From assembly GCA_964529005.1 (NCBI GenBank), contig CAZGUH010000017.1:11094-75093 (forward strand): a stretch of 64,000 nucleotides of DNA. Reading direction: 5' to 3'. How positions within the stretch are numbered: position 1 is the stretch's first letter; every line of letters starts with the position of its first letter. Shown here piece by piece: positions 47,467 through 55,167 of this stretch. The stretch is from CAZGUH01 sp964529005. GTDB lineage: Bacteria > Actinomycetota > Acidimicrobiia > Acidimicrobiales > Ilumatobacteraceae. Under the pieces are notes generated by a model. It was not told the DNA's origin. It was given only the letters and a program-made list of their open reading frames with translations, and did no database searches. The position numbers and the translations under genes are program-made.

Positions 47467-50139
47467 TCAGGGCGCCTCGGCCGACCCGCCGCCGAGCGCC
47501 CGCAACTGATCGCGGTCGTACGTCGCGGCCGGCAGCTTGACCACCCGATAGAACGTGTGCGAGGGCGCGGGAACGGTGATGCTCATCACCTGGTTGCCCG
47601 ACGCATCCAGCTCTTCCATCCATGGGCTCCACGCCGCCCCCCAGCCGATCACCGTCGAGCCGTCCGGCTGACGTCGCACGCTGCCGAGAGTGCCTGCGGT
47701 CGTGTTCGCGCTGGTGTGGCTCCACACCAGGGTGGCGGTTCCGGCGCCCTCGTCCACGGCGTACTCCACCGCTCGCGGCCGCGAGTTCGTGATTGCGAAG
47801 GGTCGGTTGTCGTGCAGCGTGATGTGCCCGTTGGGCAACACACGTCCGTCGTGCGCCGCATTCGGCCCGCCCAGAGGGTCGCTCAGCTCCAGCGACTCGC
47901 TCGTGGGTGTCCCGCCTAGCTTCCACACGATCGCGCCGTCGACCGCAGCGCCCGGACCATGGTCGATGCGGTACACCGAATCGGTGTGGCGCATCGTCAC
48001 CAGGTAGTCGCCGTCGGGGAAGACGTCGATGGCGTTGATGTGCGCCAGGTCGAGACCCCACCGGACGCCCGGGCCCGGATCGAGATCGAAGCAGAAGCGA
48101 TGTCGCGTCTCATTTTCGTCGATGTGATCTTCGCTGCTCCACGTCCACACCACCGTTCCGGCGGCATCCAGCTCGACGATGTCGCTGTGCACCACCGACG
48201 GCGCCTCCTCGGGTTGGTTGTCGGTGGCGCGGATGCAGTCCTCGGTGTCCGAGCCGGGGAGATCCTCCTCGCGATAGCGGGTGACCACGTGCCGGCCGTC
48301 CGGCAACGTCAGCAGCTCGTGCCAGCCGACGTTCCCGCCCGGGATGTCGATCGTGTCGATCAGGCTGCCATCGAGCGCGTGCAGCTCGATGCCGCCGTAC
48401 GGCGGGCCTTCGGTCGGGAAGCCCCCACCGGTCCACGGCCGCCACGCGATCTCGCCGCCACCGTTGGTCCACACGCCGACCGACGGACTGGCGAGCCGTT
48501 TGTACCAGACAGGAATGCCGTACTCGTCCAGGATGAAGGCGAAGTTCCCGACCGTCTGGGGGAAGCTGCCCGGCAGGAACGACGCCGCGTACCAGCCGGG
48601 CGTCGGCGATCTGCCCTTCACGATCAGCTGTGGGAAGTCATGGGGCAGGCATCGGATCCAGTGCTGCTCCTGCGCGCCGCCAGGTCCGGTGACGAAGACG
48701 GACACCAGCCCGTCCTCGGCGCGTGTGCCGCTCCAGTGGACCCGCGGCGCCGCCGCGCCGCCGTCGACCGACACCCGCGCGCCGGGCACCGCCGCGACGT
48801 CGACGACGACCGCGCCGCCGCCCACCGCGCACCGGATCGTGTGGTCGATCTGGCCCAGCTGCGGCGTCTGCTCGAGCGCCGGGCTGGCGGTGAACGAGCG
48901 CACGAGGCCAGGCGTGCCGAACGAGCCGAACAGATCGATGACGACGTCGGTCGGCGCGGAGGCGTACACGCAGACGTCCCCATCGGCGCCGAGTCCGACC
49001 GTCACGAGCGACGTCTCGCTGAGCGGTCCGGGGGTGTAGTTGACCGAGGACGCCGTCGGCATCGTGTCGCTGCACGGGAAGACGGTGAGGTAGCCGGCTT
49101 CGGTCGGGCTCGTCGTTGTGATCTCCAGCTGTGCCGCGGTCGTCCCGAGCGGCACGTGGTCGAGGATCCCGTAGCGGCGCACTTCGCCGCTGGCGAAGCG
49201 GCCGACGGCGCCCGGCCCGATGCGGGTGTCGGCGACACGGATCGCAGCCGTGCGGTCGAACGGGATGCCCGCCGCGCCGGACAGGTCCTCGCCGAACCAT
49301 CCGGTCACGTCGACGAGGATGTGGGCTGGGATGTCGGTGTACACGCACAGGTCGCCGTCGCCGAGCCCGAGCAACGCGGAGGCAGCTCGGTCCTGGCCGG
49401 CGAGCACGTTGTTGGTCGACGTCGGCGGGCGAGGCTGGCCACACGGATAGGCGGTGACGTAGCCCGAGGCGGCAGCCTGTGTCACGGTGACCGTCACCGC
49501 GACCGCCTGTGCCTGCGCCGGCGCCTGGGCGCCTGCGATCGGGACGCGCAGCGTCGAGCCAGCGGCCGGCTGCGCGCCGTTGCGCGTGTCGATGGCGCGC
49601 ACCGGGGTGATCTCGTGGAAGAACGCCCCGTCGGGGACGAACCAGCCGGTGACGTCGACGATCAGGTCGGTCAAGCGCTCGGTGAACAAGCAGACCGATG
49701 CGGTCGCATCCACGGGGACGACGACCAGGTTCGGTGAGGGGGCGAGCGACTGAGGGTTCAGGTTCGACGTCGTCGGGCGCGGCGACCCGCAGGGGTACGC
49801 GGTCACGTACCCGACGTCGGCCGCGCGATCGGAGGTCACGGTCATCGCCACCGCGATCGCGTCGCTCGGCACGCCGGCGGGCGCCAGCGACACCGCCAGC
49901 ACGCACCCGGCGTCGAGCGGCGCCGCGGGGGCGCCGATGCCGTTGCGGGTGTCAGCGATGCGCGCCGGCGCGATCGGCGCGAAGCCGGCGTCCGCGACGT
50001 CGACGCCCGGGGCGCTGACGGTGGGCGGCGGTGCGCACGGAGCAGCGGCCGCCGGGTGGTCGTCGGCTCCCAGGCCGACCGTCACCGCCGAGGCGACGAG
50101 GATGCCGGACAGGAACGTTGCGTTCGCGTGACGCCACAC
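47467..50139 (-). CDS. Secreted arylsulfotransferase-domain protein with three N-terminal ADTRNG repeats
   Basis: An 890-aa exported protein. A signal peptide is followed by three repeats (about residues 56-168, 178-284, 298-409). Each opens with an (A/I)DTR(N/I)G motif, holds two cysteines (YPC or FPC, and xCxF/Y) and ends near VDVTGWF. A linker domain follows, then from about residue 500 a propeller of the arylsulfotransferase (ASST) type: GWYAASFLPGSFPQTVGNFA, TWSSEDHIDENETRHRFCF, DLAHINAIDVFPDGDYLVTM, NAAHDGRVLPNGHITLHDN. ASST enzymes move sulfate between phenols through a histidine; candidate histidines are in the HIN and AHDG blocks. Function as a true sulfotransferase is unproven; a surface adhesion role for the repeats is inference. 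Confidence 0.8.
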   Translation of the reverse strand: MWRHANATFLSGILVASAVTVGLGADDHPAAAAPCAPPPTVSAPGVDVADAGFAPIAPARIADTRNGIGAPAAPLDAGCVLAVSLAPAGVPSDAIAVAMTVTSDRAADVGYVTAYPCGSPRPTTSNLNPQSLAPSPNLVVVPVDATASVCLFTERLTDLIVDVTGWFVPDGAFFHEITPVRAIDTRNGAQPAAGSTLRVPIAGAQAPAQAQAVAVTVTVTQAAASGYVTAYPCGQPRPPTSTNNVLAGQDRAASALLGLGDGDLCVYTDIPAHILVDVTGWFGEDLSGAAGIPFDRTAAIRVADTRIGPGAVGRFASGEVRRYGILDHVPLGTTAAQLEITTTSPTEAGYLTVFPCSDTMPTASSVNYTPGPLSETSLVTVGLGADGDVCVYASAPTDVVIDLFGSFGTPGLVRSFTASPALEQTPQLGQIDHTIRCAVGGGAVVVDVAAVPGARVSVDGGAAAPRVHWSGTRAEDGLVSVFVTGPGGAQEQHWIRCLPHDFPQLIVKGRSPTPGWYAASFLPGSFPQTVGNFAFILDEYGIPVWYKRLASPSVGVWTNGGGEIAWRPWTGGGFPTEGPPYGGIELHALDGSLIDTIDIPGGNVGWHELLTLPDGRHVVTRYREEDLPGSDTEDCIRATDNQPEEAPSVVHSDIVELDAAGTVVWTWSSEDHIDENETRHRFCFDLDPGPGVRWGLDLAHINAIDVFPDGDYLVTMRHTDSVYRIDHGPGAAVDGAIVWKLGGTPTSESLELSDPLGGPNAAHDGRVLPNGHITLHDNRPFAITNSRPRAVEYAVDEGAGTATLVWSHTSANTTAGTLGSVRRQPDGSTVIGWGAAWSPWMEELDASGNQVMSITVPAPSHTFYRVVKLPAATYDRDQLRALGGGSAEAP
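48913..49974 (-). repeat. Three protein-level tandem repeats of about 110 residues
   Basis: The repeats encode the units with DTRNG/DTRIG, YPCG/FPCS and VDVTGWF/IDLFGSF. The second cysteine falls in SVCLF, DLCVY and DVCVY. DNA identity between the units is low, so this is an old duplication. Confidence 0.7.
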
Positions 50140-50192
50140 GTGACCAATGTGTCACGTCCCGTCGCCGCTCAGACATCGCCCCGCCAGCGGGT

Positions 50193-50684
50193 TCAGGCGC
50201 CGACCTCGAACGGGTGCTCGGGGACCGCGTCGAGCACCGTACGGACCAGGCTCGGCAATGCACGCGGAGCGAACAGCGCGTTCGCGGCTGCCGCGACGTC
50301 GAGCTCGTCCAGGGTCCACCAGCGCAGCTCGTGGACGAACTCGGCGCGCAGCTGCTCGGCGGTCAGCGATCCGCATGGCTCGAAGGCCGAGCAGGACACG
50401 AGGTACACCTGCTCGCGCTGGCCGTCGTGGCTGCCGTCAATGAACGGGACGATGTGGGTCCGCGTCCACACGTGCGCGCCGATGGCGGGCTCGTCGAGGC
50501 CGACCTCTTCGCGCAGCTCGCGGCGCAACGCGTCGAGATGGTCCTCCCCGGCCTCGAGGCCACCTCCGGGCAGCGCCCAGACTGTGGCGGTGGGGAACTC
50601 GAAGCGCACGAGCAAGACGCGGAGAGCCGGGTCGACGAGGAGCGCCCGCACCGCTTGGCGGATGCGCAGCTCGCTGCTCGTCAT
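50193..50684 (-). CDS. NUDIX hydrolase
   Basis: A 163-aa NUDIX protein. The box GGGLEAGEDHLDALRRELRE followed by EVGL is complete. It opens SSELRIRQAVRALLVDPALR, typical of the MutT-like group, and VWALPGGGLEAG precedes the box. The ATG overlaps the stop of the DUF3039 gene by four bases, so they form a small operon. Candidate roles are pyrophosphate cleavage of damaged or modified nucleotides; no substrate is evident. Confidence 0.85.
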   Translation of the reverse strand: MTSSELRIRQAVRALLVDPALRVLLVRFEFPTATVWALPGGGLEAGEDHLDALRRELREEVGLDEPAIGAHVWTRTHIVPFIDGSHDGQREQVYLVSCSAFEPCGSLTAEQLRAEFVHELRWWTLDELDVAAAANALFAPRALPSLVRTVLDAVPEHPFEVGA

Positions 50685-50965
50685 TCGCTGGGTCGTTCGT
50701 TCAATCCATCGTTGAACGAGCGGTACATCTCGTAGATCTCCTTGCACTTCTCGCACAGCGGAAGTTGCTTGGGGTCGCGCGATGGCACCCATACGTGGCC
50801 GCACAGCGCTTCGAGCGGTGTGCCGTAGATGCGCGCCTCCAGCACCTTGGCGGCAGCGGATTCGCCCGGCTCGGTCTTGACGATGTGGGCGGCCGTCGGC
50901 TCGCCGGTCTGGGGGATGTGCTCGGTCGTGGGCTCGACGATCGGGGTCGCGCTGACGGTGGCCAC
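50681..50965 (-). CDS. DUF3039 domain protein
   Basis: A 94-aa actinobacterial protein of the DUF3039 family. A polar N-terminus rich in threonine and proline is followed by the conserved ARIYGTPLEALCGHVWVPSR and LPLCEKCKEIYEMY. The cysteines (the one in ALCGH and the C-x2-C pair) look like a zinc site. Function unknown. GTG start, with the next gene coupled by a four-base overlap. It is divergent from the FmdB-like gene, with 46 bases between the starts. Confidence 0.8.
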   Translation of the reverse strand: MATVSATPIVEPTTEHIPQTGEPTAAHIVKTEPGESAAAKVLEARIYGTPLEALCGHVWVPSRDPKQLPLCEKCKEIYEMYRSFNDGLNERPSE

Positions 50966-50997
50966 GCGGACAAGTCAATCACGGCGGATCGACGCCG

Positions 50998-51003
50998 TAC
51001 ACT
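50998..51003 (+). promoter_or_regulatory. -10 hexamer (TACACT) of the FmdB-like gene
   Basis: TACACT is eight bases before ATG 51012, with no Shine-Dalgarno. Confidence 0.45.
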
Positions 51004-51011
51004 CGTCGGCG

Positions 51012-51233
51012 ATGCCTCGCTACGAGTACCGCTGCCGCACCTGCGACGACACGTTCGAACTGCGTCGGTCGATGGCCGAGGCCAACGACCCGGCGCCGTG
51101 CCCGACCGGCCATGTCGACTCCGTCCGCCTCCTGTCGGTCTTCGCCAGCGTTGGCAGCGGCGAGTCGGCGGCCAGCGCGCCCGCCCCGATGCCCTCTGGC
51201 GGTGGGTGCGGCGCAGCCTGCGCTTGCCACTGA
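51012..51233 (+). CDS. FmdB-family zinc-ribbon protein
   Basis: A 73-aa protein. The N-terminus MPRYEYRCRTCDDTFELRRS and the following CPTGH are the FmdB/CxxC regulatory zinc-ribbon pattern, though the second knuckle is C-x3-H rather than C-x2-C. A serine/alanine linker leads to GGGCGAACACH, an additional cysteine cluster typical of the family. FmdB-like proteins were named from a formamidase/acetamidase operon and their role is not settled. Start fixed by the canonical MPRYEY. Confidence 0.85.
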   Translation: MPRYEYRCRTCDDTFELRRSMAEANDPAPCPTGHVDSVRLLSVFASVGSGESAASAPAPMPSGGGCGAACACH

Positions 51234-51345
51234 GCGTGGCGGTCCGGGCAGCGAACCACCCGACGCCCGTTCCGTCGTCGACGGCCATCGCTGGGTAACC
51301 CGCGTTTTGTCACGCAATCACCTTCCGCGCGCGCTCGAACCGGCA

Positions 51346-51351
51346 TAGGAT
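51346..51351 (+). promoter_or_regulatory. -10 hexamer (TAGGAT) of a 45-codon gene
   Basis: TAGGAT is seven bases before GTG 51359. It is the main reason for accepting the short gene that follows. Confidence 0.4.
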
Positions 51352-51358
51352 TCCGGCC

Positions 51359-51496
51359 GTGCTCGAGCTCGTGCTCCTCGTCGTCATCGCCGTCGTCGCG
51401 GCGACCACGATCGCAGCCGGGCAGCGCATCCCTGCGCTCGTTCCGCTGCGGGTCCGCCGTGCACCTGTGCGGCGCGACCCATACGACGACCTCTGA
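51359..51496 (+). CDS. Small single-pass membrane protein, 45 aa
   Basis: A short reading frame encoding 45 residues: a hydrophobic helix (LELVLLVVIAVVAATTIAAG) followed by a basic tail (VRRAPVRRDPYDDL). The helix-plus-positive tail is what a real small membrane protein would look like, with the basic end inside. A -10 hexamer sits seven bases upstream. It converges on the HD-domain gene, 17 bases apart. I know no family for it; it could still be a chance frame. Confidence 0.4.
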   Translation: MLELVLLVVIAVVAATTIAAGQRIPALVPLRVRRAPVRRDPYDDL

Positions 51497-51513
51497 CCGC
51501 ACGAGCGCTGTCG

Positions 51514-52182
51514 TCAGCGATCGAGCGACGCCAGCTCCGCGGTGATGTTCGCCCGCGCCCGGTGCTCGCGCGCCGAACGCATCGCCTGCGTGCGGTAGAT
51601 GTACGGCTGGCCGAGGAACATCGACAGCACGCTCCGACGCCCGGTTCGCCAGTCCGCCGCCTCGACGAACGCATACTCGGCGCGGACCCCGCGCACGTAC
51701 GCGTCGTATGCCGCAGGATCACCGCCCAGCACGGCGAGGTCGGCGTCGAGAAGCACGTCGCGGGTCAGGTCGGCCCCGTCGTCGCGTCGGCCGGCGTGCT
51801 CGGTGGCCAGCACCAGCTGCGCCGCGCGCTCGGTCAGCGTCGAGGGCCATCCGAGACCATCCAGCTCGCGCCGTGCAAGGTCTGCGCTCGCCGCTTCGTT
51901 CCCTGACGAGCGCGGGTCGTACACGGCGTCGTGGAACACCGCAGCGGCGATGATCGACGCGACGTCGGGCTCTTGGAGCTGCGGCAGGCCGTTGCAGAGA
52001 TGCTCGACGTGGTCGACGATCGCCACGACGTGCGCGATGCCGTGGTAATGCCGGTGCGGTTCCCGGTAGCGGGCCAGCACGTCGTCGAGCACGGCTTCGG
52101 CCGCGGCGGGATGCCCGCCCTGCCCCACCGCTGCCATCGCCCAGCGCCACGCCGCGCGGAGGCGGAGCTCGCCGGCGGCCAT
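51514..52182 (-). CDS. HD-domain metal-dependent phosphohydrolase-like protein
   Basis: A 222-aa protein of the small predicted HD superfamily. Metal residues are visible in HRHYHGIAHVVAIVDHVE (first histidines), AAAVFHDAVYDPRSSGNEAA (the HD pair) and LDADLAVLGGDPAAYDAYV (last aspartate). The C-terminal QPYIYRTQAMRSAREHRARA is typical of this group. Activity on nucleotides or phosphomonoesters is likely but the substrate is unknown. The ATG has TAAGGT six bases upstream and is divergent from the DUF4031 gene. Confidence 0.85.
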   Translation of the reverse strand: MAAGELRLRAAWRWAMAAVGQGGHPAAAEAVLDDVLARYREPHRHYHGIAHVVAIVDHVEHLCNGLPQLQEPDVASIIAAAVFHDAVYDPRSSGNEAASADLARRELDGLGWPSTLTERAAQLVLATEHAGRRDDGADLTRDVLLDADLAVLGGDPAAYDAYVRGVRAEYAFVEAADWRTGRRSVLSMFLGQPYIYRTQAMRSAREHRARANITAELASLDR

Positions 52183-52188
52183 GCCCCA

Positions 52189-52194
52189 ACCTTA
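52189..52194 (-). promoter_or_regulatory. -10 hexamer (TAAGGT) of the HD-domain gene
   Basis: TAAGGT on the minus strand, six bases before the ATG, no Shine-Dalgarno. Confidence 0.4.
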
Positions 52195-52221
52195 CGGGCG
52201 CCGGCGTGCCAACCTGCACGG

Positions 52222-52548
52222 GTGACCGTGCTCGTGGACGAACCGAGGTGGTGGTGGCGGGGGCGACGGTGGTGCCACATGGTGAGCGACAGCGACCTCG
52301 AGGAGTTGCACGATCTCGCCGGCGCCGCGGGCATCTCGCGCCGGGCGTTCCAGGGCGATCACTACGACGTGCCGGAAGAGCTGCACGCCGCCGTGCGGCA
52401 GCTGGGGGCCGAGCTGGTGAGCAGCCGCGAGCTGCTGCGTCGCCTGCGCGCCGCCGGCCTGCGGTGGACCGCGGCGCAACGCCGCGCCGCTCATGGATCC
52501 CACGGGTCGGCGGGATCGACCACCGCCCGGGGCAGCTCGGGCCCCTGA
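52222..52548 (+). CDS. DUF4031 domain protein
   Basis: A 108-aa protein of the DUF4031 family. The whole domain is visible: TVLVDEPRWWWRGRRWCHMV, SDSDLEELHDLAGAAGISRR, FQGDHYDVPEELHAAVRQLG. Such proteins are small, cytosolic and of unknown function. The GTG start was chosen to match the family's opening strand; no strong ribosome binding site. The last 58 bases overlap the 3' end of the convergent RadC-like gene, an unusual antisense overlap. Confidence 0.78.
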   Translation: MTVLVDEPRWWWRGRRWCHMVSDSDLEELHDLAGAAGISRRAFQGDHYDVPEELHAAVRQLGAELVSSRELLRRLRAAGLRWTAAQRRAAHGSHGSAGSTTARGSSGP

Positions 52549-52931
52549 CGGCCGAGCACGATCCAGTCGATCAGCTCCAGCCCATGGTCCGCGACCACGA
52601 GGCGGAGCTCGTGCCAGCGTTCCACGTCGCCCGGCGCGAGCGTGTCGCCCGGGCGCACGCTGACGAGGACGATGCCGTCGACCGAGTCGATGTCCTGCGC
52701 GGCGCCGGCGAGGCACTCGGCCACGTCGAGAACGGCGTCGGGCGAAGCGGTGCCGGACACGACCGACAGCCCGCACCCCCTTCGCTCGCTGTCGAGGAAG
52801 AGCACGACCGTCTCCGGGCACAGCGGCCGGGTGATGGCGAGCTCGGTGATGGCCAAGACGTCGGCGATGCTGGTGAGGGGATCGACGTGCGCCCGCGGGA
52901 CGTGCGGGAATGCGGGCCGGTGATAGGACAT
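52491..52931 (-). CDS. RadC/MPN-like protein lacking the metal-binding motif
   Basis: A 146-aa protein. By eye, residues 42-61 (VVLFLDSERRGCGLSVVSGT), 88-103 (VLVSVRPGDTLAPGDV) and 118-127 (LELIDWIVLG) line up with the RadC-type MPN fold. The active-site block of that fold, HNHPSG-x-x-x-PS-x-x-D, is SVRPGDTLAPGDVE here, so both histidines, the serine and the last aspartate are gone. It should not bind the JAMM zinc. ATG 52931 was chosen for the GGAGAA upstream. It is a predicted pseudoenzyme; the assignment rests on pattern only and needs a profile search. Confidence 0.55.
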   Translation of the reverse strand: MSYHRPAFPHVPRAHVDPLTSIADVLAITELAITRPLCPETVVLFLDSERRGCGLSVVSGTASPDAVLDVAECLAGAAQDIDSVDGIVLVSVRPGDTLAPGDVERWHELRLVVADHGLELIDWIVLGRQGPELPRAVVDPADPWDP

Positions 52932-53015
52932 GGGCTTCTCCCGGGATCGGGCGTCGGTGTTCGGGGGAAGCCGTGATCTCACGATACGGCCGGGGTATGA
53001 CGGAGTCGCGCGCCG

Positions 53016-53021
53016 TACAGT
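53016..53021 (+). promoter_or_regulatory. -10 hexamer (TACAGT) of the ArsC-like gene
   Basis: TACAGT is six bases before ATG 53028, with no Shine-Dalgarno. Confidence 0.45.
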
Positions 53022-53027
53022 CGAGGC

Positions 53028-53393
53028 ATGGCTGTATCGGCGACCATCTACCACAACCCGAAGTGCAGCACGTCCAACCACGCCCTCGCCGTGGCGGATG
53101 AGCTCGGCGTCGACGTCTCGATCGTGCCGTACCTGAAGACGCCGCCCGACGAGGCGACGCTGCGCCAGTTGATCGCTCGCCTGGAGGACCCCGTCACCGA
53201 CCTCGTCCGGCGCGACAACCTGTGGGACAAGCTCGGCCTGCGCGACGAGGACGTCGCCACCGTCGACCAGGTGGTGGGCGTTCTCCTGGCGCATCCCGCG
53301 CTGATGCAGCGACCGCTGATCGACACCGGCGGCCGCGTCTTCATCGGCCGGCCCAAGGACCGGGTGCGCGACGCCTTCCGGACGGCGTCATGA
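53028..53393 (+). CDS. ArsC-family (glutaredoxin-dependent) arsenate reductase-like protein
   Basis: A 121-aa thioredoxin-fold protein of the ArsC/Spx family. The active cysteine is in YHNPKCSTSNHALAVADELG, and the closing MQRPLIDTGGRVFIGRPKD holds the conserved RP and GRP arginines. The residues after the cysteine (STSNH) differ from the usual CGTSRN/CSTCRK, so arsenate reduction cannot be assumed; a general redox role is equally possible. No ars genes are nearby. It precedes an ABC exporter gene by ten bases. Confidence 0.8.
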   Translation: MAVSATIYHNPKCSTSNHALAVADELGVDVSIVPYLKTPPDEATLRQLIARLEDPVTDLVRRDNLWDKLGLRDEDVATVDQVVGVLLAHPALMQRPLIDTGGRVFIGRPKDRVRDAFRTAS

Positions 53394-53403
53394 CCGTGCC
53401 GGC

Positions 53404-55167
53404 GTGAGGGCGACGCGCGCTCTCCTCCGCCAGACGCTCGGGGGCCGGTGGCGCGGGCTGCTCCTCGCGGTGCTCGCCGGCTTCGTGTGGACCGCGGCCA
53501 AGGTCTCGGTGCCCGCCCTCACGCGCCTCGGCATCGACCGCGGCATCGAGCAGGGCGATGCCTTGTGGCTGTGGAGCATGTTGATCGGGGGAGCGGGGCT
53601 GGTCTCCGGCACGTTCACGGCCCTGCGGCGTTACCTCGCCTTCCGTGAGGCCCGCCGGGTGGAACGAGACCTGCGCGAGCAGCTGTTCGACCACATCGTG
53701 CGCCTCGACGCGGGCTACCACGACACGACGCAGGCCGGGCAGCTGATGAGCCGCGCGTCGAGCGACCTGCTCCAGATCCAGGGCTTCATCACGATGGTTC
53801 CGCTCACGATCTCGAACATCGTGATGACGTGCGCGGTCACGGTGGTGCTGCTCGTGTCGCAGCCGACGCTGGCGCTCGTCGCGCTGGCCCCGCTGCCGCT
53901 GATCAACCTCCTCGCACTGCGCTTCAGCCGTTCGCTCCATCCAGCCCTGATGGCCGTGCAGTCGGAGCAGGCCCAGCTGGCGACGGTCGTGGAGGAGAGC
54001 GTCAGCGGGGTGCGGGTCATCAAGGGGTTCGGCGCCGAGGGCGTGCAGGCGGCAAAGGTGCGCCGCGAAGCCGACGACATCCGGCGTGAATCGTTGGTCG
54101 CGGCTCGCGTCCGGGCCCGCTTCGTTCCCGGCATCGACGTCCTGCCGGCGCTCGGCCTCATCGCCGTGCTGGCGATCGGCGGCCATCGCGTGCTCGACGG
54201 GCGGATGACGGTCGGGCAGCTGGTCGAGTTCAACGCCTACGTGGCGATGCTCGTCTGGCCCTTGCGGACGATCGGTCTGACCGTCGCCTTCGGTCAGCGG
54301 GCGGCGGTGGCGATGGAGCGGGTCAACCAGGTGCTCGACGCGACGCCGCGGGTCGCCGCCCCCTCGCAGCCGCGCGATCTGCCGGCGCGCGACGCGGCGG
54401 CACAACCGACCGGCGCGGTGCGCTTCCGGTCGGTCACGTTCGGCTACGGCGGTCAGCCGGTGCTCGACGGCTTCGACCTCGACATCGCCCCGGGCGAGAG
54501 CGTCGCCGTGGTGGGCGCCACCGGGAGCGGCAAGAGCACGATCGCCCGCCTGCTGGCGCGCTTCTACGACGTCGAGCGCGGGGCGATCGAGATCGACGGG
54601 ATCGACGTGCGCGACCTGCGGCTCGGCGATCTCCGGCGCGCCGTGGCGATCGTCTTCGAGGACACGTTCCTGTTCCACGACACCGTCGCCGCCAACATCG
54701 CCTTCGCCCGCCCGGACGCGCGCATGGCGGAGATCGAATCCGCGGCCCGGCTCGCCGGCGCGCACGACTTCATCGTCGACCTGCCGATGGGATACGACAC
54801 GATGCTCGGCGAGCGCGGGTACTCCCTGTCGGGCGGCCAGCGCCAGCGCGTGGCGATCGCCCGGGCGATCCTCGCCGACCCCCGGATCCTCGTACTCGAC
54901 GACGCGACGTCGGCGGTCGATCCCACCAAGGAGCACGAGATCCGCGCTGCGCTGGCGACGGTGATGGCGGGTCGCTCCACGGTGGTGATCGCCCACCGCC
55001 CTGCGACGATCGCTCTCGCCGACCGTGTCGTGCTGCTCCACCAGGGCCGTGTCGTCGCCGAGGGGACGCACTCCGGTCTGCTGGCGTCGAGCGAGCGCTA
55101 CCGGCACGTGCTCGCCACCTACGAGGAGACCGACGTGGACGACGACCTCGAGGAGGTCGACGTCTGA
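53404..55167 (+). CDS. ABC exporter half-transporter with degenerate ATP site
   Basis: A 587-aa half-transporter: six membrane helices (about 20-300), then an ATPase. Walker A VVGATGSGKSTIARLLARF and signature SLSGGQRQRVAIARAILADP are canonical. Walker B reads LVLDDATSAVD, with Asp in place of the catalytic Glu, and the Q-loop is VFEDTFLF with Glu-Asp instead of Gln. This is the pattern of the inactive half in heterodimeric exporters such as BmrCD or TM287/288. The intact partner starts where it ends. A substrate cannot be named. Confidence 0.9.
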   Translation: MRATRALLRQTLGGRWRGLLLAVLAGFVWTAAKVSVPALTRLGIDRGIEQGDALWLWSMLIGGAGLVSGTFTALRRYLAFREARRVERDLREQLFDHIVRLDAGYHDTTQAGQLMSRASSDLLQIQGFITMVPLTISNIVMTCAVTVVLLVSQPTLALVALAPLPLINLLALRFSRSLHPALMAVQSEQAQLATVVEESVSGVRVIKGFGAEGVQAAKVRREADDIRRESLVAARVRARFVPGIDVLPALGLIAVLAIGGHRVLDGRMTVGQLVEFNAYVAMLVWPLRTIGLTVAFGQRAAVAMERVNQVLDATPRVAAPSQPRDLPARDAAAQPTGAVRFRSVTFGYGGQPVLDGFDLDIAPGESVAVVGATGSGKSTIARLLARFYDVERGAIEIDGIDVRDLRLGDLRRAVAIVFEDTFLFHDTVAANIAFARPDARMAEIESAARLAGAHDFIVDLPMGYDTMLGERGYSLSGGQRQRVAIARAILADPRILVLDDATSAVDPTKEHEIRAALATVMAGRSTVVIAHRPATIALADRVVLLHQGRVVAEGTHSGLLASSERYRHVLATYEETDVDDDLEEVDV

